Shown here in pieces: positions 48,184 through 56,668 of a stretch of DNA of 64,000 bases. Within the stretch, counting starts at the first letter, position 1, and the number at the start of each line of letters is the position of its first letter. Both the position numbers and the translations under genes were made by a program. The stretch is taken from positions 2,046,001 to 2,110,000 of the forward strand of contig NZ_CP073637.1 of NCBI RefSeq assembly GCF_029962485.1. The letters are read 5' to 3'. The notes beneath the pieces are model-generated. The model saw only the letters and a list, made by a program, of their open reading frames with translations. It was not told the origin of the DNA and did not search any database. This DNA comes from Burkholderia cepacia. GTDB lineage: Bacteria > Pseudomonadota > Gammaproteobacteria > Burkholderiales > Burkholderiaceae.

Positions 48184-48645
48184 GTGTCTGTCGAAGTTGA
48201 CCGTCAAGTTCCCGATTTCACTGCACCGGCCACGGGCGGCGACATTTCGCTGTCCGACCTGAAAGGCAAGAAGCTCGTGCTGTACTTCTATCCGAAGGAC
48301 AACACGCCGGGCTGCACGACCGAAGGGCTGCAGTTCCGCGATCTCTATCCGAAGTTCAAGAAAGCCGGTGCGGAAGTCATCGGCGTGTCGCGCGACAGCC
48401 TGCGCTCGCATGACAACTTCAAGGCAAAGCTCGAACTGCCGTTCCCGCTGATCTCCGATGCCGACGAAGCGCTGTGCGCGCTGTTCGATGTCATCAAGAT
48501 GAAGAAAATGTATGGCAAGGAAGTGCGCGGAATCGAGCGCTCGACGTTCCTGATCGACGCCGACGGCGTGCTCCGTCAGGCATGGCGCGGCATCAAGGTG
48601 CCGGGTCATGTGGACGACGTGCTAAGTGCTGTACAAGCGCTTTGA
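48184..48645 (+). CDS. bcp: Thioredoxin-dependent peroxiredoxin (BCP/PrxQ type)
   Basis: The 153-residue protein starts at a GTG (48184) with an AGGAGA ribosome site, and carries the peroxidatic cysteine C44 in KDNTPGCTTEGL. In E. coli Bcp a resolving cysteine lies five residues after; here the equivalent position is L49, so that resolving residue is absent. C77 or C97 region (DEALCALF) may substitute, or the enzyme may be resolved by an external thiol. It reduces hydroperoxides using thioredoxin. The 3' end of the gene contains the predicted promoter of a small RNA. Confidence 0.93.
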   Translation: MSVEVDRQVPDFTAPATGGDISLSDLKGKKLVLYFYPKDNTPGCTTEGLQFRDLYPKFKKAGAEVIGVSRDSLRSHDNFKAKLELPFPLISDADEALCALFDVIKMKKMYGKEVRGIERSTFLIDADGVLRQAWRGIKVPGHVDDVLSAVQAL

Positions 48646-48658
48646 GGCGCGTTATATT
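48630..48658 (+). promoter_or_regulatory. Predicted promoter for the small RNA after bcp
   Basis: TGTACA (48630-48635) and TATATT (48653-48658) are exactly 17 bp apart. The -35 lies within the last codons of bcp and the -10 just after its stop codon. Transcription would begin near 48665. Confidence 0.5.
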
Positions 48659-48664
48659 GGGCCG

Positions 48665-48798
48665 CAATGAATGCCAGTTCGCCCCATATTTCTCGTAGCT
48701 GCGCCGGTGCTCGATGCGATGCTTCCCGGCACCTGAAGCGCATCACGACGGTATCAGCCGAGCCGCATGTCCCTGTCGACGGGGCAGCGGCTTTTTTT
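48665..48798 (+). ncRNA. Putative small RNA between bcp and phoH
   Basis: A promoter-like sequence and a strong Rho-independent terminator frame about 134 nt with no ribosome site or credible reading frame. Inside, GATGC(GAT)GCTTC pairs with GAAGCGCATC (48710-48752) to form a stable bulged hairpin, and the terminator stem follows. The 333 bp between bcp (ends 48645) and phoH (starts 48979) contains nothing else recognisable; 48799-48978 is the presumed phoH leader and promoter. Alternatively this is simply a long bcp 3' UTR. It does not resemble any RNA family that I can name. Confidence 0.45.
48761..48798 (+). terminator. Intrinsic terminator (bcp / small RNA)
   Basis: AGCCGC pairs with GCGGCT, with an inner CCC/GGG stem, and TTTTTTT follows at 48792-48798. 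It is the only terminator in the spacer after bcp. Confidence 0.85.
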
Positions 48799-48978
48799 AT
48801 GGATTGCGCGCCGGCCCTCCCGGTCCGGCCCTAACCGCATCGAGGAGCTGATCGACACTTAGGCGAACCGGCTAGACGAAATTCCTGTGCGCCACCGCGC
48901 GCAAACTGCTTGCGTCTACGTCACGCAGGATGCGATCAGCGGCGCACGTCATGCGACACGATTCTCCCGAGGGACACC

Positions 48979-50781
48979 ATGCCTTTGCCTACCCCCCCCA
49001 GCAAGCTCGGCAGCCTGCTGCCGCCCGACGAATACAAGGCGAAAGCGCGGCCCGCGAAAGCCGCGAAGAAATCCGCCGAAGGGGACGCATCCACAGCCGG
49101 TGACTACGGTCCGGCGAGCGTGGCCCAACCGATGATCGAAGCCGCGAACACGGCCGCGCCGCTGCGCGCCGTCGCGTCTTCGGCGCAGGAAACCGCGAGC
49201 GCACCCGCACGCGGTCGCAAGACCAAACAGACGGCCGCACTGTTGCAGCCGATGCAGGCGCCCGCCGAACCCGCGGCGCCGGTCGTCGCGCGCAACGACA
49301 AGCCGGCTGCCGACAAACCGGCCGCGGCGCCCGCGCGCGACACCGGCGCCGCGACGAAGTCGCGCAGCCGCAAGCCCGCCGAAGTCGAACAGCAGAAACT
49401 GTTCGTGCTCGACACCAACGTGCTGATGCACGACCCGAGCAGCCTCTTCCGCTTCGAGGAACACGACGTCTATCTGCCGATGATGACGCTCGAGGAACTC
49501 GACAACCACAAGAAGGGGATGTCCGAAGTCGCGCGCAACGCACGCCAGGTCAGCCGCACGCTGGACGCGCTGGTCGCCGATGCGGGCCCGATCACGGCCG
49601 GCATCCCGCTGTCGCGCCTCGGCAGCCGCGAGGCGGTCGGCCGCCTGTACTTCCAGACGAAGCTCACCGACATCGCGCCCGTCGAAGGCTTGCCCGAAGG
49701 CAAGGCCGACAACCAGATCCTCGGCGTCGTGCGCGCGCTGCAGCGCGACCGGCCGGACCGCCAGGTCGTGCTGGTGTCGAAAGACATCAACATGCGGATC
49801 AAGGCGCATGCGCTCGGCCTGCCCGCTGAAGACTACTTCAACGACCAGGTGCTCGAGGATTCGGATCTCCTGTACAACGGCGTGCGCGAGCTGCCGCAGG
49901 ACTTCTGGACCAAGCATGCCAAGGGCATGGAGAGCTGGCAGGACACGAAGACGGGCACCACGTACTACCGCGTGACCGGCCCGCTCGTCGCGTCGATGCT
50001 GGTCAACGAGTTCGTCTATCTCGAGCCGCAGAACGGCGAGCCGACGTTCCATGCGATCGTCCGCGAACTGAACGGCAAGACGGCGCTGCTGCAGACGCTG
50101 CGCGACTACAGCCACCACAAGAACAACGTGTGGGGCATCACCGCGCGCAACCGCGAGCAGAATTTCGCGCTGAACCTGCTGATGAACCCCGAGATCGACT
50201 TCGTCACGCTGCTCGGCCAGGCCGGCACCGGCAAGACGCTCGTCGCGCTCGCGGCCGGCCTCGCGCAGGTGCTCGACGACAAGCGCTACAACGAGATCAT
50301 CGTGACGCGCGCGACCGTGCCCGTCGGCGAGGACATCGGTTTCCTGCCCGGTACCGAGGAAGAGAAGATGCAGCCGTGGATGGGCGCATTCGACGACAAC
50401 CTCGAAGTGCTGCAGAAGACCGACGACGCTGCCGGCGAATGGGGCCGAGCTGCAACGCAGGAGCTGATTCGTTCGCGCCTGAAGGTGAAGAGCATGAACT
50501 TCATGCGCGGCCGCACGTTCGTCGACAAGTACCTGATCATCGACGAGGCGCAGAACCTGACGCCGAAGCAGATGAAGACGCTCGTCACGCGCGCGGGCCC
50601 CGGCACGAAGATCGTGTGCCTCGGCAACATCGCGCAGATCGACACGCCTTACCTGACCGAAGGCAGCTCGGGCCTGACCTACGTCGTCGATCGCTTCAAG
50701 GGCTGGGGCCACAGCGGCCACGTGACGCTCGCTCGCGGCGAACGTTCACGGCTTGCCGACTACGCGTCGGACATCCTGTAA
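48979..50781 (+). CDS. PIN domain and PhoH family ATPase fusion
   Basis: The 600-residue protein has three parts. An Ala/Lys-rich N-terminus (1-135) is followed by a PIN nuclease domain (about 140-290) with LFVLDTNVLMHD, then a PhoH-like ATPase (about 390-600) with Walker A GQAGTGKT (412 region) and Walker B KYLIIDEAQN. PIN-PhoH (PhoH2) proteins are RNA helicases/RNases; mycobacterial versions unwind and cleave RNA. PhoH and YbeZ relatives are linked to ribosome maturation. The start at 48979 is backed by GAGGGAC 5 bases upstream. The biological role here is not known. Confidence 0.9.
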   Translation: MPLPTPPSKLGSLLPPDEYKAKARPAKAAKKSAEGDASTAGDYGPASVAQPMIEAANTAAPLRAVASSAQETASAPARGRKTKQTAALLQPMQAPAEPAAPVVARNDKPAADKPAAAPARDTGAATKSRSRKPAEVEQQKLFVLDTNVLMHDPSSLFRFEEHDVYLPMMTLEELDNHKKGMSEVARNARQVSRTLDALVADAGPITAGIPLSRLGSREAVGRLYFQTKLTDIAPVEGLPEGKADNQILGVVRALQRDRPDRQVVLVSKDINMRIKAHALGLPAEDYFNDQVLEDSDLLYNGVRELPQDFWTKHAKGMESWQDTKTGTTYYRVTGPLVASMLVNEFVYLEPQNGEPTFHAIVRELNGKTALLQTLRDYSHHKNNVWGITARNREQNFALNLLMNPEIDFVTLLGQAGTGKTLVALAAGLAQVLDDKRYNEIIVTRATVPVGEDIGFLPGTEEEKMQPWMGAFDDNLEVLQKTDDAAGEWGRAATQELIRSRLKVKSMNFMRGRTFVDKYLIIDEAQNLTPKQMKTLVTRAGPGTKIVCLGNIAQIDTPYLTEGSSGLTYVVDRFKGWGHSGHVTLARGERSRLADYASDIL

Positions 50782-50819
50782 CACCGCAAGCCGGCCGATC
50801 GGCCGGCTGTCGACGCCAC

Positions 50820-50849
50820 ACGGCGCTCCGTTTCCGGAGCGCCGTTTTT
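50820..50849 (+). terminator. Intrinsic terminator after phoH
   Basis: A perfect 11 bp stem (ACGGCGCTCCG / CGGAGCGCCGT, loop TTTC) is followed by TTTTT, 38 bases past the stop. A smaller GGCCGATCGGCC palindrome precedes it. Confidence 0.9.
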
Positions 50850-51018
50850 ATTTGGGGTCGAAGAGAAAAGTAACGCTTCGTCACGCAACAACGCAGTTTA
50901 CGCGCGAAACTTCAAGTAAATTCTCAAGAATGGTTGCTTAAGCCCCGCCGGAACGTCTACCATCGGGTCTGTCTGTTGTCATACGATTCGCGAGCGCGCC
51001 GCGCTCGCCCGCCTCGCC

Positions 51019-52113
51019 ATGCTTCGAATCTGGGTTCCCGTTGCCGTCGTTTCCCTGCTTGCGGCCTGCTCCAGCGTGCCGCCGCAGTCGGCATCGCGTC
51101 CCGCGTCGGGCATGAAGATCACAACACCGCGCGCGTTCCCTGCGCCGGCCAATTTCCCGAAATTCGTCGATCACAGTGTCGGCCAGGAAGAAATCTCGAT
51201 CCAGGCGATGAGCCTCGTCGGCGTCCCGTATCGCTGGGGCGGCAACACGCCGACGAGCGGCTTCGACTGCAGCGGGCTCGTGCGCTACGTGATCGGCCGC
51301 GCGGCCGACGTCAACCTGCCGCGCACGACCGCCGACATGAGCGGCCGCGGCGTGTCGATCGAACCCGACGAGATCGCGCCGGGCGACCTGATTTTCTTCA
51401 ATACGACCGGGCGGCCGCATTCGCACGTCGGCATCTATGTCGGCAAGCTGCGCTTCGTCAATGCGCCGTCGACGGGCGGCACCGTGCGGCTCGACTACCT
51501 GACGAACCCGTACTGGGCCAAGCGTTTCGACGGCATTCGCCGCGTCGCGCCGCCGCGCACGGCACCGACGCCGTTCGATGCGCCGACCTACGAGGCGAAG
51601 CGCGACGAGCCGCGCAACCTGCCGGCAGCTGCGCCGGCCGCGGTGGTCGCGACTGCCGCTGCGCCGCGGCCGCCTGTCTATGCATCGTCGCAAGCGAAAA
51701 CGACGCAAGCGCCTGCACCCACTCCGGTCATCGCGGCCGCGCCGGTCGCGACAACCGCCGCAGCTACACCTGCGGCCCCGGCCGCCGATCCGTACGAACC
51801 GCCACCGCCGCGCACACAGGCAGCGCAGCAACAGGCATCCTCGATGAATGACGGCATGACCGCGATGACGGCCAATGCGGCGCCCGCCGCCCCGTCGGAA
51901 TCCGGCACGCAGATTCCGACGACCGCGCTGACGGCCGCCCAGGCCGCCGCGTTCGATGCCGAACCGCCGCCCGCCACGGCGTCGGCCTCTGCGCGCAGTA
52001 TCGAGCCCGCCCCCGTGCAGGTATTGCGTGCGTCGACGCAATCCGCGCCCGTCAGCCCGCGCACCAGCACCGCAGACGATCCGATCGCGCGATTTGCGAA
52101 CGGAAGTTACTGA
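51019..52113 (+). CDS. C40 (NlpC/P60) family lipoprotein hydrolase
   Basis: The 364-residue protein has a signal peptide with lipobox LLAAC (lipidated C17). The NlpC/P60 domain (about 55-180) carries the catalytic C84 in TSGFDCSGL and H136 in HSHVGIYVG. The third catalytic residue, usually His, appears as N148 in RFVNAPS. Such enzymes cut the peptide stems of peptidoglycan. The C-terminal half (from about 185) is an Ala/Pro/Thr-rich, low-complexity tail with no domain. It stands alone between phoH and convergent pit. Confidence 0.9.
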   Translation: MLRIWVPVAVVSLLAACSSVPPQSASRPASGMKITTPRAFPAPANFPKFVDHSVGQEEISIQAMSLVGVPYRWGGNTPTSGFDCSGLVRYVIGRAADVNLPRTTADMSGRGVSIEPDEIAPGDLIFFNTTGRPHSHVGIYVGKLRFVNAPSTGGTVRLDYLTNPYWAKRFDGIRRVAPPRTAPTPFDAPTYEAKRDEPRNLPAAAPAAVVATAAAPRPPVYASSQAKTTQAPAPTPVIAAAPVATTAAATPAAPAADPYEPPPPRTQAAQQQASSMNDGMTAMTANAAPAAPSESGTQIPTTALTAAQAAAFDAEPPPATASASARSIEPAPVQVLRASTQSAPVSPRTSTADDPIARFANGSY

Positions 52114-52204
52114 CCGGTTGCCCGAACCGCGGCGGTGAGTAACGTTGGCGGCATCGGCCGCCGCGCCCCGCCTGCTCCGCCTGAAATTCCCCCGCCCCAA
52201 AAGA

Positions 52205-52239
52205 AAATGCGCCGCAGCCTTTCGGCTTGCGGCGCATTT
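52205..52239. terminator. Bidirectional intrinsic terminator, C40 gene / pit
   Basis: AAATGCGCCGCA-GCC / GGC-T-TGCGGCGCATTT forms a long stem with one bulge and a TTTC loop. It lies between convergent genes. On the minus strand TTTTCTTTT follows the stem. Confidence 0.85.
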
Positions 52240-52264
52240 CATGGCGATCCGGCTGTATCGGCGA

Positions 52265-53275
52265 TCAGAAGATCTGGTGGCCGAGCCACCATCCACCGGC
52301 CGCGAACAGCGCGGCTGCGGGCAGCGTCAGCACCCACGCCCACACGATGTTGCCTGCGACGCCCCAGCGTACGGCCGACAGCTTCTGCGTCGCGCCGACA
52401 CCGACGATCGCGCCGGTGATCGTGTGCGTGGTCGACACGGGAATGCCGAGGAACGACGCGATGAACAGCGTGATCGCCCCGCCGCTTTCCGCGCAGAAAC
52501 CACCGACCGGCTTGAGCTTCGTGATCTTCTGGCCCATCGTACGCACGATGCGCCAGCCGCCGAACAGCGTGCCGAGGCCCATCGACAGGTAGCACGCGCC
52601 GATCACCCACGCCGGCGGCGCATCGGCGGTGGCCGATGCGTAGCCGCTCGCGATCAGCAGCATCCAGATGATGCCGATCGTCTTCTGTGCGTCGTTGCCG
52701 CCGTGACCGAGACTGTACAGGCCGGCCGACAGCAGCTGCAGCCGGCGGAAGCGCCGGTCGACCTTGCTGGGCGCGGTACGGAAGTACAGCCACGACACGC
52801 CGAGCATGAACAGCGAACCGAGGATGAAGCCGAGCAGCGGCGAAATGAAGATGAACGCAACCGTCTTCAGCAGCCCGTCGATGTTCAGCGAGCCCCAGCC
52901 CGACTTCGCCAGCGCTGCGCCGACGAGACCGCCGATCAGCGCGTGCGACGAGCTCGACGGAATCCCGTAGTACCAGGTGATCACGTTCCAGCCGATCGCA
53001 CCAACCAGTGCGCCGAATATGACGTAGTGGTCGACGATCTCGGGGTCGATCGTGCCTTTGCCGACGGTCTGCGCGACTTTGAGGTGGAAGATGAAATACG
53101 CGATCACGTTGAAAGCGGCCGCGAACACGACGGCCTGCTGGGGTTTCAGCACCCCGGTCGACACGACGGTGGCGATTGAGTTCGCCGCGTCGTGAAAGCC
53201 GTTCATGAAGTCGAATACGAGCGCGACGAGCACAAGCGTCGCGACCATCCAGAGGGCGAGTTGTATCGAATGCAT
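52265..53275 (-). CDS. pit: Inorganic phosphate transporter, PiT family
   Basis: The 336-residue membrane protein has the twin PiT signatures: DFMNGFHDAANSIATVVSTG near the N-terminus and GHGGNDAQKTIG in the second half, and about ten hydrophobic helices. PiT carriers import metal-phosphate by proton symport with lower affinity than Pst. It is 10 bp downstream of a DUF47 gene, its usual partner in bacteria. Length is shorter than E. coli PitA (499), which is usual for the short PiT group. Confidence 0.95.
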   Translation of the reverse strand: MHSIQLALWMVATLVLVALVFDFMNGFHDAANSIATVVSTGVLKPQQAVVFAAAFNVIAYFIFHLKVAQTVGKGTIDPEIVDHYVIFGALVGAIGWNVITWYYGIPSSSSHALIGGLVGAALAKSGWGSLNIDGLLKTVAFIFISPLLGFILGSLFMLGVSWLYFRTAPSKVDRRFRRLQLLSAGLYSLGHGGNDAQKTIGIIWMLLIASGYASATADAPPAWVIGACYLSMGLGTLFGGWRIVRTMGQKITKLKPVGGFCAESGGAITLFIASFLGIPVSTTHTITGAIVGVGATQKLSAVRWGVAGNIVWAWVLTLPAAALFAAGGWWLGHQIF

Positions 53276-53285
53276 CGTGGTCCGC

Positions 53286-53912
53286 TCAGGCGTTTTCCAG
53301 CACGATGCCTTCGATGATGTTCGCGACGTCCTCGCACTTGTCGGTGATCTCTTCGAGCAGCTCGTAGATCGCCTTCAGCTTGATGAGCGTCTTCACGTCG
53401 TCTTCCTCGCGGAACAGCTTCGACATCGCCGCGCGCAGCACGCGATCGGCCTCCGACTCCCAGCGGTCGATCTCCTCGCACTGCTTGAGGATCTGTGCCG
53501 ACTGCTTCATGTCGGACAGCAACCCGACCGCCTGCTGTACGTGCTGGGCCGACTGCGTGACGATGTGCGCGAGCTGGCTCGCCTCGGACGTGACGGCGCG
53601 CACGTCGTACAGCGACACGGCCGTCGCGACGTCTTCCATCAGGTCGAGGATGTCATCCATCGTCGTGATCAGCTTGTGGATCTCGTCGCGATCGAGCGGC
53701 GTGATGAAAGTCTTGTGCAGCAGATCGATCGCCTCGTGCGTGAGCTTGTCGGCGGCCTTCTCGGCGGTTTGCACGTTTTGCTTGTGAATCTCGGCGTCGG
53801 CGAGATTGTCGATCAGCAGTTCGAGCTCGCGGCCACCGGAAACGATGTGCTTCGCGTGCGCGTTGAAGAGTTCAAAGAACTTGCCCTCGGTGGGCATGAA
53901 TCGACCGAACAT
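53286..53912 (-). CDS. DUF47 (PhoU-like) accessory protein of PiT
   Basis: The 208-residue all-helical protein starts MFGRFMPTEGKFFELFNAH and matches DUF47/YkaA with a PhoU-like fold (MDDILDLMEDVATAVSLYDV). It precedes pit by 10 bp. DUF47 proteins are thought to bind metal and modulate PiT transport; direct evidence is limited. No signal peptide is seen, so it is cytoplasmic. Confidence 0.92.
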   Translation of the reverse strand: MFGRFMPTEGKFFELFNAHAKHIVSGGRELELLIDNLADAEIHKQNVQTAEKAADKLTHEAIDLLHKTFITPLDRDEIHKLITTMDDILDLMEDVATAVSLYDVRAVTSEASQLAHIVTQSAQHVQQAVGLLSDMKQSAQILKQCEEIDRWESEADRVLRAAMSKLFREEDDVKTLIKLKAIYELLEEITDKCEDVANIIEGIVLENA

Positions 53913-53944
53913 GGGATTCCTGAGAGATTGTCAAACTACTGTCA

Positions 53945-53973
53945 CGAAAACGGGCGACATTGTACCGTTTTCG
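53945..53973 (-). promoter_or_regulatory. Inverted repeat flanking a -10 element before DUF47-pit
   Basis: CGAAAACGG (53945-53953) and CCGTTTTCG (53965-53973) form a perfect 9 bp inverted repeat around 11 bases that contain TACAAT on the minus strand (53964-53959). The DUF47 ATG is 47 bp beyond it. This could be a promoter with an overlapping operator, or a hairpin that ends dnaB transcripts, since no other terminator follows dnaB. Confidence 0.45.
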
Positions 53974-54050
53974 GTCGCGACGCGACGCGCGCACATGCGC
54001 GCGCCGGGATTGGATACAACGTTTGGCGATTTAGGGCTTTACAATCGGCG

Positions 54051-55433
54051 TTACTCGCCGTAGAACGTCTGCGCCCCTGCAAAGTTATCGAACTTCGTGT
54101 ATTGCCCCAGGAACGTGAGCCGAACGGGGCCGATCGGACCGTTACGCTGCTTGCCGATGATGATTTCCGCCGTGCCCTTGTCGGGGCTGTCCGGGTTGTA
54201 AACTTCGTCGCGGTAAATGAACAGGATCACGTCCGCATCCTGCTCGATTGCGCCCGATTCGCGCAAATCGGACATCACCGGACGCTTGTTCGGACGCTGT
54301 TCGAGACCGCGGTTCAGCTGCGACAGCGCGATCACCGGCACATCGAGTTCCTTCGCGAGGCTCTTCAGCGATCGCGAGATTTCCGAGATTTCGGTCGCGC
54401 GGTTCTCGCCCTGCGACGAACCCGACATCAGCTGCAGGTAGTCGACGATGATCAGGCCGAGCTTGCCGCACTGGCGCGCCAGACGCCGCGCGCGCGAGCG
54501 CAGTTCCATCGGGTTCAGGCCGCCCGTCTCGTCGATGAAGAGCTGCGCCTCGCTCATCTTCTGCACCGCATGCGTCAGCTTCGGCCAATCCTCGTCCGTC
54601 AGGCGGCCCGTCCGCATCCGGTGCTGGTCGAGCCGGCCGATCGAGCCGAGCATACGCATCACGAGCTGGGTACCCGGCATTTCCATCGAGAACACCGCGA
54701 CCGGCAGCCCGTACTCGACCGCGACGTATTCGCCGATGTTCATCGAGAATGCCGTCTTACCCATCGACGGGCGCCCTGCGACGATGATCAGTTCGCCACC
54801 GTGCATCCCGGAGGTCATCCGGTCGAGGTCGACGAAGCCCGTCGGCGTGCCCGTGACGTCGCTCGGATTCGCGGTGTGGTACAGCGTGTCGATGCGCTCG
54901 ACCACCTGCGTGAGCAGCGGGCCGATCTCGAGGAAGCCCTGGTTGCCGCGCGCGCCTTCTTCGGCGATCGAGAACACCTTCGACTCGGCTTCGTCGAGCA
55001 GCTGACGCACTTCCTTGCCCTGCGGATTGAACGCGTCGGCCGAGATTTCATCAGCGACCGACACGAGCCGGCGCAGCACCGCACGGTCGCGCACGATTTC
55101 GGCATAACGACGGATGTTCGCCGCGCTCGGCGTGTTCTGCGCGAGTGCGTTCAGGTACGCGAGCCCGCCGACGTCTTCGGCCTTGCCGGACGTGACCATC
55201 GCTTCGTACACGGTCACGACGTCGGCCGGGCGCGTCGACGCGATCAGCCGGCCGATGTGCTCGTAGATGATCCGGTGGTCGTAGCGATAGAAATCGCCCT
55301 GCGACAGGAAGTCGGCAATCCGGTCCCAGGCCGCGTTGTCGAGCAACAGGCCGCCGAGCACCGACTGTTCGGCTTCGACCGAATGCGGCGGGACTTTCAG
55401 CGATTCGATTTGGGGATCTTGCGGCGCGTTCAT
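54051..55433 (-). CDS. dnaB: Replicative DNA helicase DnaB
   Basis: The 460-residue protein has the N-terminal DnaB domain (PHSVEAEQSVLGGLLLDNAAWD) and a RecA-like C-terminal helicase with Walker A GRPSMGKT and the DnaB motif LRESGAIEQDADVILFIYRDE. It unwinds DNA at replication forks as a hexamer. Length and order fit DnaB; there is no intein. It lies downstream of rplI in the conserved rpsF-priB-rpsR-rplI-dnaB group, with a terminator between rplI and dnaB. Confidence 0.98.
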   Translation of the reverse strand: MNAPQDPQIESLKVPPHSVEAEQSVLGGLLLDNAAWDRIADFLSQGDFYRYDHRIIYEHIGRLIASTRPADVVTVYEAMVTSGKAEDVGGLAYLNALAQNTPSAANIRRYAEIVRDRAVLRRLVSVADEISADAFNPQGKEVRQLLDEAESKVFSIAEEGARGNQGFLEIGPLLTQVVERIDTLYHTANPSDVTGTPTGFVDLDRMTSGMHGGELIIVAGRPSMGKTAFSMNIGEYVAVEYGLPVAVFSMEMPGTQLVMRMLGSIGRLDQHRMRTGRLTDEDWPKLTHAVQKMSEAQLFIDETGGLNPMELRSRARRLARQCGKLGLIIVDYLQLMSGSSQGENRATEISEISRSLKSLAKELDVPVIALSQLNRGLEQRPNKRPVMSDLRESGAIEQDADVILFIYRDEVYNPDSPDKGTAEIIIGKQRNGPIGPVRLTFLGQYTKFDNFAGAQTFYGE

Positions 55434-55491
55434 GGGTTGGGATTATCGCGAATAGATCGCAGCTGCGCTACCGCCGAGGCGATCGGGCAAT

Positions 55492-55526
55492 AAAAAAGGC
55501 AGGCCCCGGTTGCCCGGGCGCCTGCC
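55492..55526 (-). terminator. Intrinsic terminator after rplI
   Basis: On the minus strand GGCAGGC / GCCTGCC, with an inner CCCGG/CCGGG stem, is followed by TTTTTTA. It lies 42 bases past the rplI stop and before dnaB, so dnaB needs readthrough or its own promoter. Confidence 0.85.
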
Positions 55527-55568
55527 CTTGTCCGGACGGCGGAAGCCGCCCGGAAAGCTTGCATACGC

Positions 55569-56021
55569 TTACGCGTGGTCGCCGATCACGTTGATCGTGA
55601 CGTCGACGACGACGTCCGTGTGCAGCGCGACCTGGACGCTGTGCTCGCCGATCATCTTCAGCGGGCCTTCCGGCATGCGAACTTGCAGCTTCTCGACTTC
55701 GAAACCTGCCTTCTTCAGCAGTTCCGCGACGTCGCCGTTCGTGACCGAGCCGAACAGACGGCCGTCAACGCCCGACTTCTGCGTGATTTCGAACGACTGG
55801 CCGTTCAGCTTCTCGCCGACTGCCTGCGATGCTGCCAGCTTTTCAGCGGCGATCTTTTCGAGTTCAGCGCGGCGCACTTCGAATTCAGCGATCGCTTCCT
55901 TCGTTGCACGGCGAGCCTTGCGGTTCGGGATCAGGAAGTTGCGAGCGTAACCGTCCTTGACCTTGACGATGTCGCCGAGGTTGCCCAGATTGGCGACTTT
56001 TTCCAACAGAATGATTTGCAT
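55569..56021 (-). CDS. rplI: 50S ribosomal protein L9
   Basis: The 150-residue protein starts [32 protein letters not shown], the standard L9 N-terminus that binds 23S rRNA, followed by a long helix and the C-terminal domain ending [14 protein letters not shown]. It lies 27 bp downstream of rpsR. It is a stable component of the large subunit. Confidence 0.98.
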   Translation of the reverse strand: MQIILLEKVANLGNLGDIVKVKDGYARNFLIPNRKARRATKEAIAEFEVRRAELEKIAAEKLAASQAVGEKLNGQSFEITQKSGVDGRLFGSVTNGDVAELLKKAGFEVEKLQVRMPEGPLKMIGEHSVQVALHTDVVVDVTINVIGDHA

Positions 56022-56048
56022 TCGAATTCTCCTTATGGCGTCGCCGAG

Positions 56049-56324
56049 TTACGCCTTGTGCTGATCGGTGTACGGCAGCAGCGCGAGGAAACGCGCACGC
56101 TTGATTGCCGTGTCGAGCTGACGCTGATAGTGCGCCTTCGTACCCGTCAGACGCGCCGGCGTGATCTTGCCGTTTTCGCCGATGAAGTCCTTCAGCGTTT
56201 CCGTGTCCTTGTAGTCGATCTGATCGACGCCTGCAGCCGTGAAACGGCAGAACTTCTTGCGCTTGAAGAGCGGGTTTTGTTGCTGACGACGCTTGTCGAA
56301 TTTCTTACCAGTCGGGCGGGGCAT
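56049..56324 (-). CDS. rpsR: 30S ribosomal protein S18
   Basis: The 91-residue S18 starts [28 protein letters not shown] and contains [24 protein letters not shown], the family signature. S18 pairs with S6 in the small-subunit platform. The short gap after priB (4 bp) supports translational coupling. A longer in-frame reading to 56465 has no family similarity. Confidence 0.97.
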   Translation of the reverse strand: MPRPTGKKFDKRRQQQNPLFKRKKFCRFTAAGVDQIDYKDTETLKDFIGENGKITPARLTGTKAHYQRQLDTAIKRARFLALLPYTDQHKA

Positions 56325-56328
56325 GATT

Positions 56329-56628
56329 TCAGTCCTTTCCAATGTCCTGCAATGCTGTGATGTGAAACACCAAGGTTCTCGCGTTGCGGCTTTTCTTGGC
56401 CAGGAAGCCCGTGAACAGCGTTTCGACGCCCATTTCACGACTTTCCAGCCTGCCGCTCGCCTCACCGGCCGCCACCGCCTCGATCGTCATTTCGACCTGA
56501 CGGCGGATGCCTGCTTCGACGACTTCCGTGCGGTGCTGCAATGTGGCGCTAGCGATCGGAACACCTGCCGGCGTATATCGCACCGGTGCGCGTTCGACGA
56601 CGCTCGCCGTCAATTGCAACCTGTTCAC
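56329..56628 (-). CDS. priB: Primosomal replication protein N (PriB)
   Basis: The 99-residue OB-fold protein starts at a GTG (56628) with [32 protein letters not shown] and fits PriB, a single-stranded-DNA-binding protein of replication restart. It lies between rpsF and rpsR, as in E. coli. Length matches E. coli PriB (104). Confidence 0.95.
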   Translation of the reverse strand: MNRLQLTASVVERAPVRYTPAGVPIASATLQHRTEVVEAGIRRQVEMTIEAVAAGEASGRLESREMGVETLFTGFLAKKSRNARTLVFHITALQDIGKD

Positions 56629-56668
56629 GAGAGTGGCGCGCTCCTTGATGGCTTAATGAATGACGAAC

